A stretch of 59,357 nt of DNA from an uncultured Gammaproteobacteria bacterium (lineage in GTDB: Bacteria; Pseudomonadota; Gammaproteobacteria; Arenicellales; JAANXG01). The notes under the pieces were generated by a model. The model was not told where the DNA came from and ran no database searches. It saw only the letters and a list, made by a program, of their open reading frames with translations. Position numbers and translations under genes: made by a program. Positions 1 through 9,117 of this stretch are shown here, in pieces (position 1 is the first letter of the stretch; each line of letters starts with the position of its first letter). Where the stretch lies: contig CAMYMN010000008.1 of NCBI GenBank assembly GCA_947259395.1, forward strand, positions 1 through 59,357, in the 5' to 3' direction.

Positions 1-52
1 TCACGGTGTTGGATGCTAGTGACGACCCTAATACGATTAGATCCTTCGGCTA

Positions 53-120
53 ACGCCTCAGGATGACAAATTGTTGGACGCCTCAGGATGACAAATTGTT
101 GGACGCCTCGGGATGACAGG
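53..120. repeat. 25-bp direct tandem repeat
   Basis: Two exact copies of a 25-bp unit (ACGCCTCAGGATGACAAATT plus GTTGG) lie head to tail at 53-77 and 78-102, followed by a diverged partial third copy to about 120. The core GCCTCAGGATGACA also occurs, inverted or diverged, downstream of the tRNA gene near 9232-9273 and after btuF near 16870. It sits downstream of the pilus operon and codes for nothing I can recognise. There are no spacers of CRISPR type. Confidence 0.8.
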
Positions 121-160
121 AAGGAAAAGCGCCTCGGGATCACCGGTCCAAGAGCGCCGC

Positions 161-199
161 GAAAATCAATGGGGCCGGCGTCGAGAGTTCCGGCCCCAT
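161..199 (-). terminator. Rho-independent terminator of the pilus operon
   Basis: A perfect 10-bp stem (ATGGGGCCGG / CCGGCCCCAT, 169-178 and 190-199) with an 11-nt loop is followed on the minus strand by TTGATTTTC. It begins 8 bp after the pilE stop codon, which places it as the end of the fimT-to-pilE transcript. Confidence 0.85.
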
Positions 200-206
200 G
201 TATGCG

Positions 207-596
207 TTAGCGTTTCCAGCAGGTATCCGGTGTCTTCGCCCCGTTGCTGCGCAGGTTCATGGTGGTGCAGCCGGTGTCTTGATCCTGCGGGGCGTTGGCC
301 GTCGCGGTGAGTGTGTAGCTGCTCAACGAGTTGCTTGGAATTGTCAGGTTGTAATACCCGTCGGGCGATGAGCCTGCGTGTTTCAGATTGGTAATGTCGG
401 TCGCGTATTGGAATTTCTGCGTGTAGTAACGTTCCTGAAGGTTCGCCATTTCGGTCAGTCCGGTCATCGCATCCGCACGGCGGGTGCGGCGCACATGATC
501 GACGTAGCTCGGATAAGCGATACTGATCAGGATCGACAACACCACTAGCACCACCATCAGCTCGATCAGGGTGATGCCGCGGGATTTAATTTTCAT
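207..596 (-). CDS. pilE: Type IV minor pilin, PilE-like
   Basis: Type IV pilin of about 129 residues. The start is set at the ATG that leaves a short prepilin leader, MKIKSRG, cleaved before ITLIELMVV, with the conserved Glu at mature position 5. A hydrophobic alpha1 helix follows, then a short C-terminal domain with a pair of cysteines (GCTTMNL and DTCWKR) able to form the usual D-loop disulphide. It is the last gene of the fimT-pilV-pilW-pilX-pilY1-pilE operon, the position where PilE sits in Pseudomonas-type minor-pilin clusters. Expected role: part of the pilus tip/priming complex in the inner membrane and periplasm. The alternative start 18 nt upstream would lengthen the leader and is less likely. 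Confidence 0.9.
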   Translation of the reverse strand: MKIKSRGITLIELMVVLVVLSILISIAYPSYVDHVRRTRRADAMTGLTEMANLQERYYTQKFQYATDITNLKHAGSSPDGYYNLTIPSNSLSSYTLTATANAPQDQDTGCTTMNLRSNGAKTPDTCWKR

Positions 597-623
597 CAGC
601 TTCGTCCCCATCAATATTTACGA

Positions 624-3600
624 CTATTTATTGATCAAGATCTCATGCCATGAAGTGCGCGACCCCGGCTCTGCTACGGGATTGACCTCGGTGCGGGTCA
701 GCGACAGGTTGCTGTTGCCGGTGTGGATGCTGACCACGCCCTCACCACTGCCGGTACCGGCATGGAACACTGGTTCCATCGCCCGTCCTGCCCCGAGATC
801 CGCGCGCGTCGCGGTGACACCGGCGCCATTGACCAAGTCGGGCACCAGCACCCCAGGATGTCCGGTACCGGTCTTGTAGTACACGACATTGAGCCCGCTC
901 TCGCCCAGGGGTTCGCACAATTCCTCTGACGGCGTGAAGTCGGCATATACCAGCGCACCGCCGGTGACGCCGGCCTTGCTGAGATTTCGCGTACTGGGGT
1001 CGCCGCCCCCAGACTGTATCAGCTCGTGATACCAGCCTGCTTTGTTTTGCTCTATGAACTGCTCGAGGTCAAGGAAGGTGTCGAGCGTGTTGCCGTCGAT
1101 GATCACCGAACCGCCACCGCTGTCTTGGATGACGCCGTTTCCGTCTTCATTACCGTCATTGATGTCGGTAAACACCTCGATATCAGTGACGTCCACCAGA
1201 TCGTCCCTTGACACCTCAGCGAAGGTGACGACCCCGCTGCCGTTGACCGGCTCGAGAATGCCATAGAACGACTGTTGATGATCGCTGAGCTTATCGTCCT
1301 TGACTTCATAGCGGCCGCTGCCGGCATACACCCAGATACGGCCGTTATCGTCGCGGCTCAAGGTCGGCGCATTCATGAACGGTTGGTTGGGACGCTCCAG
1401 CGAGTCCGGGCTGATTGCTGGATCACCGGGATCCAACAACAGCTTGAAGCTGTTTGCTATGCTGAGTCCGCCGTTGATGCGCTTCCAGCGGTAGAGTTTA
1501 CCGCTCGGGGCGTCGGGCGTCCCGCCAACGATGCCGAAATACCAGGCGTCGGTGCGATACTTCGGGTCGGTGAAAAAATCGTCACCGGCCTGGAAGATAT
1601 CGAAATCGGCGCCGGTGACGTCACCGACGAAACTATTGGTGAGCCCGAGATCCACCGGCCAGTTGGCGCGCATTTTCTTACCGCGAAGGTTGTAGTTATA
1701 TAGATGCGCGTTCTGGCTGCTGGTGAAATCGCTAACGTTGGTCGGACCGGATCCGAATGCGAGGAACCAGGTGTTCTTACCTAGTACGCCATCATAACGG
1801 AATATGACGTCGGGACTGCTGGTGGTAAATCCAAGATTCGGGTCGGTGATTTCCGCCAGCAGTTTCGGTGGGGCTTCCGGATTGCTGATGTCCATCACCA
1901 CATACGCCGAGCGCATGATCAAGGTCGGGGTAACCCCATCCTGATCATGATCGATTTCGAAGTCACCGCCGCCGAGGCGCATGCCGACGACCAGGACCGT
2001 ACCCCAGCCCCCGGGGTGGATGCACGAACTCGGCACGATGGCGTCAGGATCCATCTCGTCCGCCGGGCACGATCCCTCTTTGTTGAAGATCTTGGCATCG
2101 AAGGCCTGGGGCTTGCCGTCCACGTAGTACACGTGGGGGTAGTCGGTATTTTTCAACCACTGTAGATGCGGCAGCAGATTCATCGGCGCGTAGGCCCACA
2201 ATTCGCTGCCCAACTTGTGAGCAGTCTCGCCGGCGTTGCTCGTCTTGTAACGGCGTGTCGCCTCGTCGAAGAAACCGCCGTTGAAGGCTTGGATGAGCCC
2301 GCCGTTTGTGCCGGCGATGACCACCAGGCGGCGATCTTGATGGCGCGGCTTGTACTGTGTGTACGACGGGTCGCCCTGGATGATATCGAAATTATCCCGT
2401 GGCGGACCGACGGGCAGCGCCGGTGAGTGGACGATATCCGACAGCCGCCAGGTTTCCAGCGCAGTGGTCGAGGTGTCGAAATCAGCGCTGCGGTTGCGAA
2501 AGCCGGGTACGGTGCTGTCACCACGGATGAATCTCACCACGTTCTGAGCCACGGCCTGGCTGGGTACGCCGAAGAAGCCGAAGTTGGTAGCGGTCACCGA
2601 TGCGGTGGTAAACGGTTTGACCTCCGACGCCGCGACATTGCCATTGGGCGTGGCGCCCGCGTCCATCCATGTGAAGATATAGCGGCCGGTCGATGCGAGG
2701 TCGCCGTAAGCGCGTTGGGTGTTGGCCTGGGCGTCGGTGAGCTCGTAAAGCTGTTCGCCGGCATTCCAGATCGGCTTGAAGTCCGCAAGATCGTGCTCTG
2801 TTTCTCCGGACTTCACGAACACGTCGTCATCGGAGCTGTTCTCGCGTACCAGGATGGTTTTTTCCTGAACTGGGTCATATTTGAACTGGATCACCTTGTC
2901 GGTCGTGTAGCCATCCAAGATCGCATCGCCGTCGGCGTCTTCGCGCAGCAGGCCGAAGTCGTCAATGAACATCGCCATGATATTGCCGATCCAGCGCACC
3001 TTATTGAATGATGCGTCCTGAAATTCCGGTTGATACTGAGCCTGGAACAGGGCGCCGAATCCTTGGGAGCTGTTGGCGATGACCGCCGCGGCCGAACCGG
3101 CTTGCGCCGACTTGGACAACAGATCTTCGAACACCCGGGTAAGCGAATTGACCAACTCGGTCGGATTGCTGACCAGAAAATACTTGTCGGGAAGTCCGTC
3201 CGGCGTGTTGTTGTTGGGGTCAAAATTGTCCTTCTCGTCCCACTCGTCCTGCTGGTCGGGGAGATCGTTGCCGTTCTTGTCCTCGAACGAGCCCCACTTG
3301 GCGGCATAATACAGCGGCAGCTCGAGGATCCCCGCGTTAGCGGTGCCAATGGTATAGGTGTGCGAGCTCGGGGGGATGGGAACACCCGCCGGAGGTGGAG
3401 CGTCCAAATCCGGCCCAAATCCGAGCACGCTGGCGGGAGCGCCACAAAACGTCGGGTTGTCGTTATTGGGACAACCCGGCACCCCGGTGGCATCGGTTTG
3501 CGACACGCCGTCAGGGCCGGTGCGGTTGGGATACTTGAAATTATTTATTCCCGAATGGACATGAAAGCCGTCTTGACTGGCAGTGCCGGCAATCACATAG

Positions 3601-5753
3601 CCGAAGCCCAACGGGTGCGGGGTTGATTTCGTGTGCACATCGGTGGTGACGGTGATCTGGTTGGTGGCGGTGTTGACGGCGTACTCGATGGTGCCCCACA
3701 TGTCCTGGTCATAATCGCCGCCGGCCTCGCTGTCTTCCCAGTTGACGTAGAACTTGCCGCTGGTCGCGGTCTTACTGACCACCTTGAAGTCAACCAGCGT
3801 GCAGCTGCCTTGGGGCGAGCTGAGGTTGATGATCGGATTGTAATTAATACATGCCGGTAGTATCCCGACGACGCTATTGCTGTTGGGCACGTCGACAATG
3901 ATCCTGGGGGTGGAGGGCGACAAGGTGACGCCGTAGGTATCGATCACCTGGCTGCCGTCGATCCCGGAATACTGGTCGGTGATATGCGCCTCGTAGGCCA
4001 GGCCGGAGATCTTGTAGGAGCCGCCGACCCGCGGCGCCTCGGGACAGATTCCGGCGGCATCGGCAAAGTCACCGACGGTCTTGGCGGTGCACAACTGATT
4101 GTTGTCGGCGCCGTTCTCGCCGATGAAAAAATCGTTGCCCTGGATGCTCTCTTCCACGCCGATGGCGTTGGTTTGACTGCTCGCCTCGGACTCCATATCG
4201 GGTAACGCGCCGCTGTCTTTGGAGGAGTAACTGGCGTTGAAGCTGACGATATTCAGCGAGGCACAGGCGTTGTCGGCGGTAATGAGATCACTGTTGTCCC
4301 ACGATGCGGTGGTGAGACCATTGATGTAGTTGTCGTCTGCGGCTTGATAGGCGGCGATGCGGCTGCTCTTGCCGCTCAGATAGCGGATGCCTTCTAAGAA
4401 GATTTCGGTCTGCGGGTTGCCCCAGTTGCTGCACTGGCCCTCGGGAAAGTCGCTCAAGCCGAAGGTGCACTGGTCGCCGCCGTTCGCGAGGCTGTCCAGA
4501 TAATGCCCGCGCCGGAAATTGTATCCATAGATGCGAAACGTGTTGAGGGTCTTGATGATGCCATCGGTATTCAAAAACTCGCCGGTGGTCTGATTGATCT
4601 CGCTATCGATGGACACCACGTTCTTGCGCAGCACGCCGCCGGAAAGGTTCTTTTCGTAGCTGCCGGTGACCAAGCCAAAGGAGATACTGTTGTCGCCGCC
4701 GAAGTCTTGCAGCAGTCCCGCCGGCTTGAAGTTCGGAGTACCCGAAGCGGGGTACTCGCGGCAATTCTCGGTGCCGATTAGGCCGCTCACACAGGCTTCC
4801 ACGCGGACGTTGAAATCCGGTCCGGCGCCGCCCGATATGGATAGTCCGTCTGCGCTATTCGACGGTGAGTCGCTATGGGCAAAGATGCCCGACAGCGCGG
4901 AGTCGTTGGCATTCTTGACGTTGGATTTTTCTTCGATCCAACGGCACTGCCAGCGCTCATTGGCGTTCCATAAAGAGAAATTCCCCTCGGCCACTCGCAT
5001 CAGCGGCGGATAGGTGACAGTGTCCACGTCCTGGGAATAGAAATCGGAGCCGGGATTGCCGACATTGGTGGTGTTACAGATGGAAATCCCTTGATCTTCC
5101 GCGGCCGGTGGGGTGCTGGACCCCGCATGGGGCGGATCGAACGGCGTAAGCCGGGCGATATCCGGACCATTGTAGTACTTTACCGAGCTGTGGGCGTCGT
5201 TGGGCAGAAACACGCGCTCGAGCACGGTCTGACTTGAGGTGTCGGTGCTGCGTTTGCCGCCGTACAACACCTTGCGCACGATATCCATGCGGTGCATGGT
5301 GCCCCAGTTTAGAAAGTTGCCGCTCCAGTCGCCGGCAACGCCGTCGCAGTACTTGTTGGTGGTCTCTGCCGCTGGCGCAAAATAGCCGCTGCCGCTGTCG
5401 TACGAATAACACTTGGTGTAATCGAAATAACCGTAGTAATCGATGGCATGGTTATAAGTGAGATCGAGGGTCCCATCATTATTGAGGTCCGAATAATCGT
5501 CATAGGCCTTGTAGTAGAGCTGATGATCGTTGGACAGGGTCAACATCGCCAGTGGCGGCGCGGAAAACGCGCTGTCAATGGGGGTTGAGAAAAAATCCGA
5601 CATCTTTTCGCCGGCGGCGTGCGCAACCTGGCTGCTCGATAGCGGAACCAGCGCCATGAGTGCCGGTACGGCGCCGAGGGCGAGGCCCAATAATCCGGAA
5701 ACGAGCCGTCGATAAACGGATGTCTGCTTGGAGAATTTTGCTGCAGTTTTCAT
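624..5753 (-). CDS. pilY1: Type IV pilus tip/assembly protein PilY1
   Basis: Very large (about 1709 residues) exported protein. A signal peptide covers roughly residues 1-47 (hydrophobic LVSGLLGLALGAVPALMAL, then VAHA before AGEK). The N-terminal region has DLNNDGTLDL, an EF-like calcium loop, and WSGNFLNWGTMHRMD, a motif typical of PilY1/PilC. Around residues 820-850 an Asp/Asn-rich stretch (GNDLPDQQDEWDEKDNF and following) resembles thrombospondin-type-3 calcium repeats. From about residue 1115 the sequence has the Neisseria PilC beta-propeller features (RLVVIAGTNGGLIQAFNGG). I do not see a VWA MIDAS (DxSxS), so this is a PilY1 form without an obvious VWA domain. The start is the ATG with AGGTGG 8 nt upstream; a start 30 nt upstream is possible. 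It lies between pilX and pilE and is expected at the pilus tip, in adhesion and retraction control. Confidence 0.93.
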   Translation of the reverse strand: MKTAAKFSKQTSVYRRLVSGLLGLALGAVPALMALVPLSSSQVAHAAGEKMSDFFSTPIDSAFSAPPLAMLTLSNDHQLYYKAYDDYSDLNNDGTLDLTYNHAIDYYGYFDYTKCYSYDSGSGYFAPAAETTNKYCDGVAGDWSGNFLNWGTMHRMDIVRKVLYGGKRSTDTSSQTVLERVFLPNDAHSSVKYYNGPDIARLTPFDPPHAGSSTPPAAEDQGISICNTTNVGNPGSDFYSQDVDTVTYPPLMRVAEGNFSLWNANERWQCRWIEEKSNVKNANDSALSGIFAHSDSPSNSADGLSISGGAGPDFNVRVEACVSGLIGTENCREYPASGTPNFKPAGLLQDFGGDNSISFGLVTGSYEKNLSGGVLRKNVVSIDSEINQTTGEFLNTDGIIKTLNTFRIYGYNFRRGHYLDSLANGGDQCTFGLSDFPEGQCSNWGNPQTEIFLEGIRYLSGKSSRIAAYQAADDNYINGLTTASWDNSDLITADNACASLNIVSFNASYSSKDSGALPDMESEASSQTNAIGVEESIQGNDFFIGENGADNNQLCTAKTVGDFADAAGICPEAPRVGGSYKISGLAYEAHITDQYSGIDGSQVIDTYGVTLSPSTPRIIVDVPNSNSVVGILPACINYNPIINLSSPQGSCTLVDFKVVSKTATSGKFYVNWEDSEAGGDYDQDMWGTIEYAVNTATNQITVTTDVHTKSTPHPLGFGYVIAGTASQDGFHVHSGINNFKYPNRTGPDGVSQTDATGVPGCPNNDNPTFCGAPASVLGFGPDLDAPPPAGVPIPPSSHTYTIGTANAGILELPLYYAAKWGSFEDKNGNDLPDQQDEWDEKDNFDPNNNTPDGLPDKYFLVSNPTELVNSLTRVFEDLLSKSAQAGSAAAVIANSSQGFGALFQAQYQPEFQDASFNKVRWIGNIMAMFIDDFGLLREDADGDAILDGYTTDKVIQFKYDPVQEKTILVRENSSDDDVFVKSGETEHDLADFKPIWNAGEQLYELTDAQANTQRAYGDLASTGRYIFTWMDAGATPNGNVAASEVKPFTTASVTATNFGFFGVPSQAVAQNVVRFIRGDSTVPGFRNRSADFDTSTTALETWRLSDIVHSPALPVGPPRDNFDIIQGDPSYTQYKPRHQDRRLVVIAGTNGGLIQAFNGGFFDEATRRYKTSNAGETAHKLGSELWAYAPMNLLPHLQWLKNTDYPHVYYVDGKPQAFDAKIFNKEGSCPADEMDPDAIVPSSCIHPGGWGTVLVVGMRLGGGDFEIDHDQDGVTPTLIMRSAYVVMDISNPEAPPKLLAEITDPNLGFTTSSPDVIFRYDGVLGKNTWFLAFGSGPTNVSDFTSSQNAHLYNYNLRGKKMRANWPVDLGLTNSFVGDVTGADFDIFQAGDDFFTDPKYRTDAWYFGIVGGTPDAPSGKLYRWKRINGGLSIANSFKLLLDPGDPAISPDSLERPNQPFMNAPTLSRDDNGRIWVYAGSGRYEVKDDKLSDHQQSFYGILEPVNGSGVVTFAEVSRDDLVDVTDIEVFTDINDGNEDGNGVIQDSGGGSVIIDGNTLDTFLDLEQFIEQNKAGWYHELIQSGGGDPSTRNLSKAGVTGGALVYADFTPSEELCEPLGESGLNVVYYKTGTGHPGVLVPDLVNGAGVTATRADLGAGRAMEPVFHAGTGSGEGVVSIHTGNSNLSLTRTEVNPVAEPGSRTSWHEILINK

Positions 5754-5783
5754 AGCACTACCACCTAGTCTGTTTGCCTTCAC

Positions 5784-6404
5784 TCAGCAAAGCCCGTTTC
5801 GTTTGCGATACGTGCTTTGCAGGCGTATCCGCGCCTGACTGCTGCGTCCGGCCGCGGTTGTCGTAATTCGGAACTTGTCGAACTTCACTGCGGTGCCCAG
5901 TTCCTCGCCGGGAACCGTCGGATCGCAGGCGATGTCGTTGTATTCAATAATGTATTTCGGCAGCTCCGCCAGTTTGTCACCTAATTTTGCGGCACTGCCG
6001 CTGCCCCCTGGCGTGTAGTCACCGAATTTCCGGTGTTTGCTGCTGGTGTCCCACACGTCGAGGGAGGGGTTTTCCCACACCGGTGTGGTGCCGGTGCCCG
6101 CCGGCGGCAGGCACAGGCCGTTGGTGCACGCGGCATCGAAGCCGACGCCAGCGGTCATATTGGTTTCTACGTCGAACTCGGCATCGCGAAGCCCTGACTC
6201 GCCGGCCTGGAACGCGTAATTGCGGTCGAGCATATTGCGCGCCATGATTTCCTGGAGGTTGCCGCTGGACATCGAAGTGACGCCAATGATGGTCAACATC
6301 AGCAGCATAATGAGCGCGACCGCCATGACCACGCCGTGCTGGTGTCGCGGTCCAATGACTGGGTAGGTCGGTTTACGCTGGCGCGTGTAGGGTATCGTGT
6401 TCAT
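5784..6404 (-). CDS. pilX: Type IV pilus assembly protein PilX
   Basis: Minor pilin-like protein of about 206 residues. After a basic N-terminus comes HQHG followed by VVMAVALIMLLMLTIIGVTS, the hydrophobic segment typical of PilX, which lacks the Glu5 of other pilins as PilX proteins usually do. NYAFQAGESGLRDAE is a further PilX hallmark. The start is the ATG overlapping the pilW stop by 4 nt (ATGA), so translation is probably coupled. It probably acts with PilV, PilW, PilE and PilY1 in the priming complex. The longer reading upstream lies inside pilW and is rejected as a start. Confidence 0.9.
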   Translation of the reverse strand: MNTIPYTRQRKPTYPVIGPRHQHGVVMAVALIMLLMLTIIGVTSMSSGNLQEIMARNMLDRNYAFQAGESGLRDAEFDVETNMTAGVGFDAACTNGLCLPPAGTGTTPVWENPSLDVWDTSSKHRKFGDYTPGGSGSAAKLGDKLAELPKYIIEYNDIACDPTVPGEELGTAVKFDKFRITTTAAGRSSQARIRLQSTYRKRNGLC

Positions 6405-7189
6405 AACGCTCGATTCCGCAGTTGCACGGTGGCTTGGAACTGCCGGTCGGGGCGGTCTTTGAGCTTCGCCGTGGCCTGTGAGGAGAGGGTCTCGTCGCCG
6501 GGATCTACGGACACCAGCATACGCAACACAATCACGCCCGGCCATTCGGCCGCACCGGGCAGTTTGTTCGAGGATGACTTGTGGTCAGTGTAGCGGATGG
6601 TACCGGTACTGGTAAGGATGCCGTATTCGATCATGAGATTGCTGACCCCTTGGACCAGGGGTGCCTTGGTGGCAGCGCCGGCATTGACACTGGTGCCGCA
6701 ATACAAAGATGGTGGGTCACCAGCGTTCGCGCTACCGACCGAAAACGTTGCCGTGACTTGGTCGTTCTTGTCGACGGCACCACCCGCGCAATCACGCATT
6801 CCATTATATGGTACCGTGTATTTCACATGGATGGCATGGGAATTTGCGACCTGGACGGCGGGTAGCTCGTTGTTACCCGCGAAACCGGCGCCGCAATTCG
6901 TGCCCTCGATACAGCCGTCCACGGAGTCGGCGATTGACGGGAGCAACGCCAGCTTCTCATCCTCGTTATCTGGCCGGTAATCGGCGAGCCGCAGGTAGCG
7001 AGTCAAGATGTCGGTCGAGAAACGTGCGTTCTCCTGGGTGCGCGACATCGCCTCGTTGGTGTTGTAGCTGGTCTTGCCGGCGATATACATACCCACCAAG
7101 CCGGTGATCAGGAACATGCCGATGGCGATCGCCACCATGAACTCGGAGATCGAAAAACCGCGTTGCCATTTCAGAGGCGCGCGGCTCAC
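6401..7189 (-). CDS. pilW: Type IV pilus assembly protein PilW
   Basis: Protein of about 262 residues. The start is GTG, sharing GTGA with the stop of pilV. A prepilin-like N-terminus, SRAPLKWQRGFSISEFMVAI, is cleaved after Gly and has Glu at mature position 5, as in PilW. A transmembrane helix (IGMFLITGLVGMYIAG) is followed by a periplasmic domain with cysteines (GCIEGTNCG, DCAGG, YCGTS). The middle has the PilW family pattern RTQENARFSTDILTRYLRLA. Minor pilin of the priming complex, coexpressed with its neighbours. Confidence 0.9.
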   Translation of the reverse strand: MSRAPLKWQRGFSISEFMVAIAIGMFLITGLVGMYIAGKTSYNTNEAMSRTQENARFSTDILTRYLRLADYRPDNEDEKLALLPSIADSVDGCIEGTNCGAGFAGNNELPAVQVANSHAIHVKYTVPYNGMRDCAGGAVDKNDQVTATFSVGSANAGDPPSLYCGTSVNAGAATKAPLVQGVSNLMIEYGILTSTGTIRYTDHKSSSNKLPGAAEWPGVIVLRMLVSVDPGDETLSSQATAKLKDRPDRQFQATVQLRNRAL

Positions 7190-7731
7190 GGCGAGAACTC
7201 CAAGCGGAAACACGTCAACCCCGCACTGCTGAGCGTACCGCAGCTCTCGACTACCTCTTGTTTACCACTTTCAAACTTCGTTTGTAGACTTGCCTTAGAC
7301 TCCAACCAGCCGACATCGATTCGGAAGATCGGCGCCTCGTTGGTCACTGCTACCGGCAGCACATTTACCACCCCCTCGCCGCTGGGTAACACCCGGGCGA
7401 TTTCCTCGTTCCATCTGTCCCCGTCGATGGCTCCTAACTGAGCAGCGGTGCACCCGCTGGCGAGGCAAGTACTGTCCACACTGCCGGAAACGGGCAGACT
7501 GTCATAGGAACCCGCGTTGACCCCGGCGACGTTGGCGCGCATGCGATCAGCCATATCGTAGGCCTGGACCATGGCGATGGAGCGGTGGAAGGATTTGTTG
7601 TTGCCTTGCAAAGTCACGCCCTGCAAGGTCGCCAGGCCTAGAAGGCCGATCGACAGCACGAAGAACGATACCAGCACCTCGAGCAGCGTGTAGCCGGTCT
7701 GATTTTGTCGCTGGTCAATAAAGTAGGTCAT
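7186..7731 (-). CDS. pilV: Type IV pilus modification/assembly protein PilV
   Basis: Protein of about 181 residues. The prepilin motif QTGYTLLEVLVSFFVLSIG has Gly-Tyr at the cleavage site and Glu5. LGLATLQGVTLQGNNKSFHR is the standard PilV follow-on, and a Cys pair occurs later (STCLASGCTA). The start is chosen at the ATG that overlaps the fimT stop in TAATG; a GTG 9 nt upstream is the alternative. The stop overlaps pilW. Minor pilin. Confidence 0.9.
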   Translation of the reverse strand: MTYFIDQRQNQTGYTLLEVLVSFFVLSIGLLGLATLQGVTLQGNNKSFHRSIAMVQAYDMADRMRANVAGVNAGSYDSLPVSGSVDSTCLASGCTAAQLGAIDGDRWNEEIARVLPSGEGVVNVLPVAVTNEAPIFRIDVGWLESKASLQTKFESGKQEVVESCGTLSSAGLTCFRLEFSP

Positions 7732-8204
7732 TAGTTGCACTGTATGGTGGTGTGAGTGGTTTGGCCGACAGTAGTGATCTCAATGCGGCGGCCGGATTTT
7801 TGCGGGTCGCAAAGACGAAATACTTCGGCATTAGTTGTCAGAAACCCGGTAGAGTTGAATGTGATCTCGTTTACGTTATTGACGCTGCTATCGAGCGCGA
7901 GTGCGCCGGGCAAGGTGGGCGCCACCCGCAGCAACGTTGTGTCATCGAGAACTTGCCAACCTTTACCCCACTCATTGGTGTTGTCGCTGTCGTCAGTGGC
8001 GCTTAGGGTGACGTTGCGGTTGCGGCGGATGGCCTCGGCGCGGGTGAATTGCACCGCGGCGATGAATTCGTTGGATTGCGTCGTCAGCCGGTTGCGGCGT
8101 ACGAAGTCGCGATAGTTCGGTGCCGCCAAGGCCATTAACACCCCTACTATGGTGAGTATGATCATCAGTTCGATCAAGGTGAATCCTTTGGCTTGCGCAC
8201 GCAT
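7731..8204 (-). CDS. fimT: FimT/GspH-family pseudopilin
   Basis: Pseudopilin of about 157 residues and first gene of the pilus operon. The leader MRAQAKG precedes FTLIELMIILTIVGVLMALA, a canonical prepilin N-terminus with Glu5. The GspH/FimT features NYRDFVRRNRL, QFTRAEAIRRN and a C-terminal LCDPQKSG are present. The start is the ATG that gives a 7-residue leader; an upstream start adding 11 residues is possible. FimT-type minor pilins are implicated in pilus initiation and, in some species, in DNA uptake. Confidence 0.85.
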   Translation of the reverse strand: MRAQAKGFTLIELMIILTIVGVLMALAAPNYRDFVRRNRLTTQSNEFIAAVQFTRAEAIRRNRNVTLSATDDSDNTNEWGKGWQVLDDTTLLRVAPTLPGALALDSSVNNVNEITFNSTGFLTTNAEVFRLCDPQKSGRRIEITTVGQTTHTTIQCN

Positions 8205-8528
8205 CCGATTTATCGCCCTATCAATACAAGCTAGCACAAAATTTCGAAAAGGGCCGATAAATGGCGCTCAAAAACAGATGAACGGTGTATTCTAACCGAT
8301 AAAGCGTACTTTTCATATGGAGCACAATAATCGATTTTTGGCGGGGTTTGTTCATTTTCGGCCTGCGTTTCTTATAGTTTAGCGATGTTTACAGCCAACT
8401 CAAGTCGATGGTTTGACGACGGGGAGACACGGCGCCGTTAGCGGCCCAGGTGGCCAGGCCGGTATCTCGGCGGTCTGATGACGCACTGCAGCAAAAGGAT
8501 GCAGGCGGTGGTAAATGCCGTTGCCTGG
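8205..8528. other. Divergent intergenic region between fimT and the Irr-like gene
   Basis: About 320 bp with no coding capacity that I can support. It must hold the promoter of the minus-strand pilus operon and lies upstream of the plus-strand regulator. The part nearest fimT is AT-rich (around 8225-8400). I could not assign -35/-10 boxes for the pilus operon with confidence and saw no clear sigma-54 element. Confidence 0.5.
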
Positions 8529-8558
8529 TTAGACTTAGAACAATTCTAAGCCTATAAT
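8529..8558 (+). promoter_or_regulatory. Sigma-70 promoter with Irr/PerR-like operator inside it
   Basis: TATAAT at 8553-8558 is a perfect -10. TTAGAC at 8529-8534 is a fair -35, with an 18-nt spacer. The spacer holds a perfect palindrome, CTTAGAA-CAA-TTCTAAG (8534-8550), with 7-bp arms. That closely resembles the iron-control element bound by Irr (TTTAGAA-N3-TTCTAAA) and is related to PerR boxes. The predicted transcription start falls at or within 1-2 nt of the ATG at 8567, so the message would be leaderless or nearly so. Autorepression by the gene downstream is inferred. Confidence 0.75.
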
Positions 8559-8566
8559 TCTTTGAA

Positions 8567-9007
8567 ATGGATATGAAAATTCAATCGACTGTACCTGAGG
8601 CCATCACCGAGCTGCTGCGCGCGCACCAGATTACGCCGACTTCGCAGCGGGTGAAGGTCGCCGGTATCTTGTTCGCGGAACCGGCGCATTTCTGCGCGGA
8701 GCAGGTGTATGTGCGTGTGAACGCGGATGATGCCGAGGTCTCCAAGGCCACGGTGTACAACACCTTAGGCCTGTTTGTGGCCAGGGGGCTGGTACGGCAG
8801 GTGTTTGTTGAGCCCGGTAAGGTGTTCTACGACTCCAACACGAAACCCCATCATCATTTCTACGATACCGGCAGCGGCGAACTCACCGACATCGACGCCT
8901 TGGGGGTGGCATTGCATGAATTGCCGCCGTTGCCCGCGGATACGGAACTGGACAGCGTGGACGTGATCGTCCGTATCAAGCGTCAGTTCAAGACCCGGCG
9001 GGTGTGA
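8567..9007 (+). CDS. Fur-superfamily regulator, Irr-like
   Basis: Metalloregulator of 146 residues. An N-terminal winged helix (ITPTSQRVKVAGILF; SKATVYNTLGLFVARGLV) is followed by a dimerisation domain with DSNTKPHHHFYD. The triple histidine at residues 95-97 is in the position of the HHH motif of Irr proteins. CxxC zinc pairs typical of Fur and PerR are absent. This favours an Irr-like haem- or iron-responsive repressor; PerR-like peroxide sensing cannot be excluded. A palindromic operator lies between its own -35 and -10 boxes. A second ATG 6 nt downstream is an alternative start, and it would leave a short 5' leader. Confidence 0.82.
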   Translation: MDMKIQSTVPEAITELLRAHQITPTSQRVKVAGILFAEPAHFCAEQVYVRVNADDAEVSKATVYNTLGLFVARGLVRQVFVEPGKVFYDSNTKPHHHFYDTGSGELTDIDALGVALHELPPLPADTELDSVDVIVRIKRQFKTRRV

Positions 9008-9117
9008 GTCAGCCGGTAGAGCGCGGCTGCCTCATCGACATCGAATTGCACGAAACGCTTGAAGAACAACCTCGAGCCGAGAATAATCCCCGTCGGTTTC
9101 GATTGCGGGCCTGACAC

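Noticed and set aside
53..120. Possible CRISPR array
   Set aside because: The 25-bp units abut without spacers and no cas gene is present.
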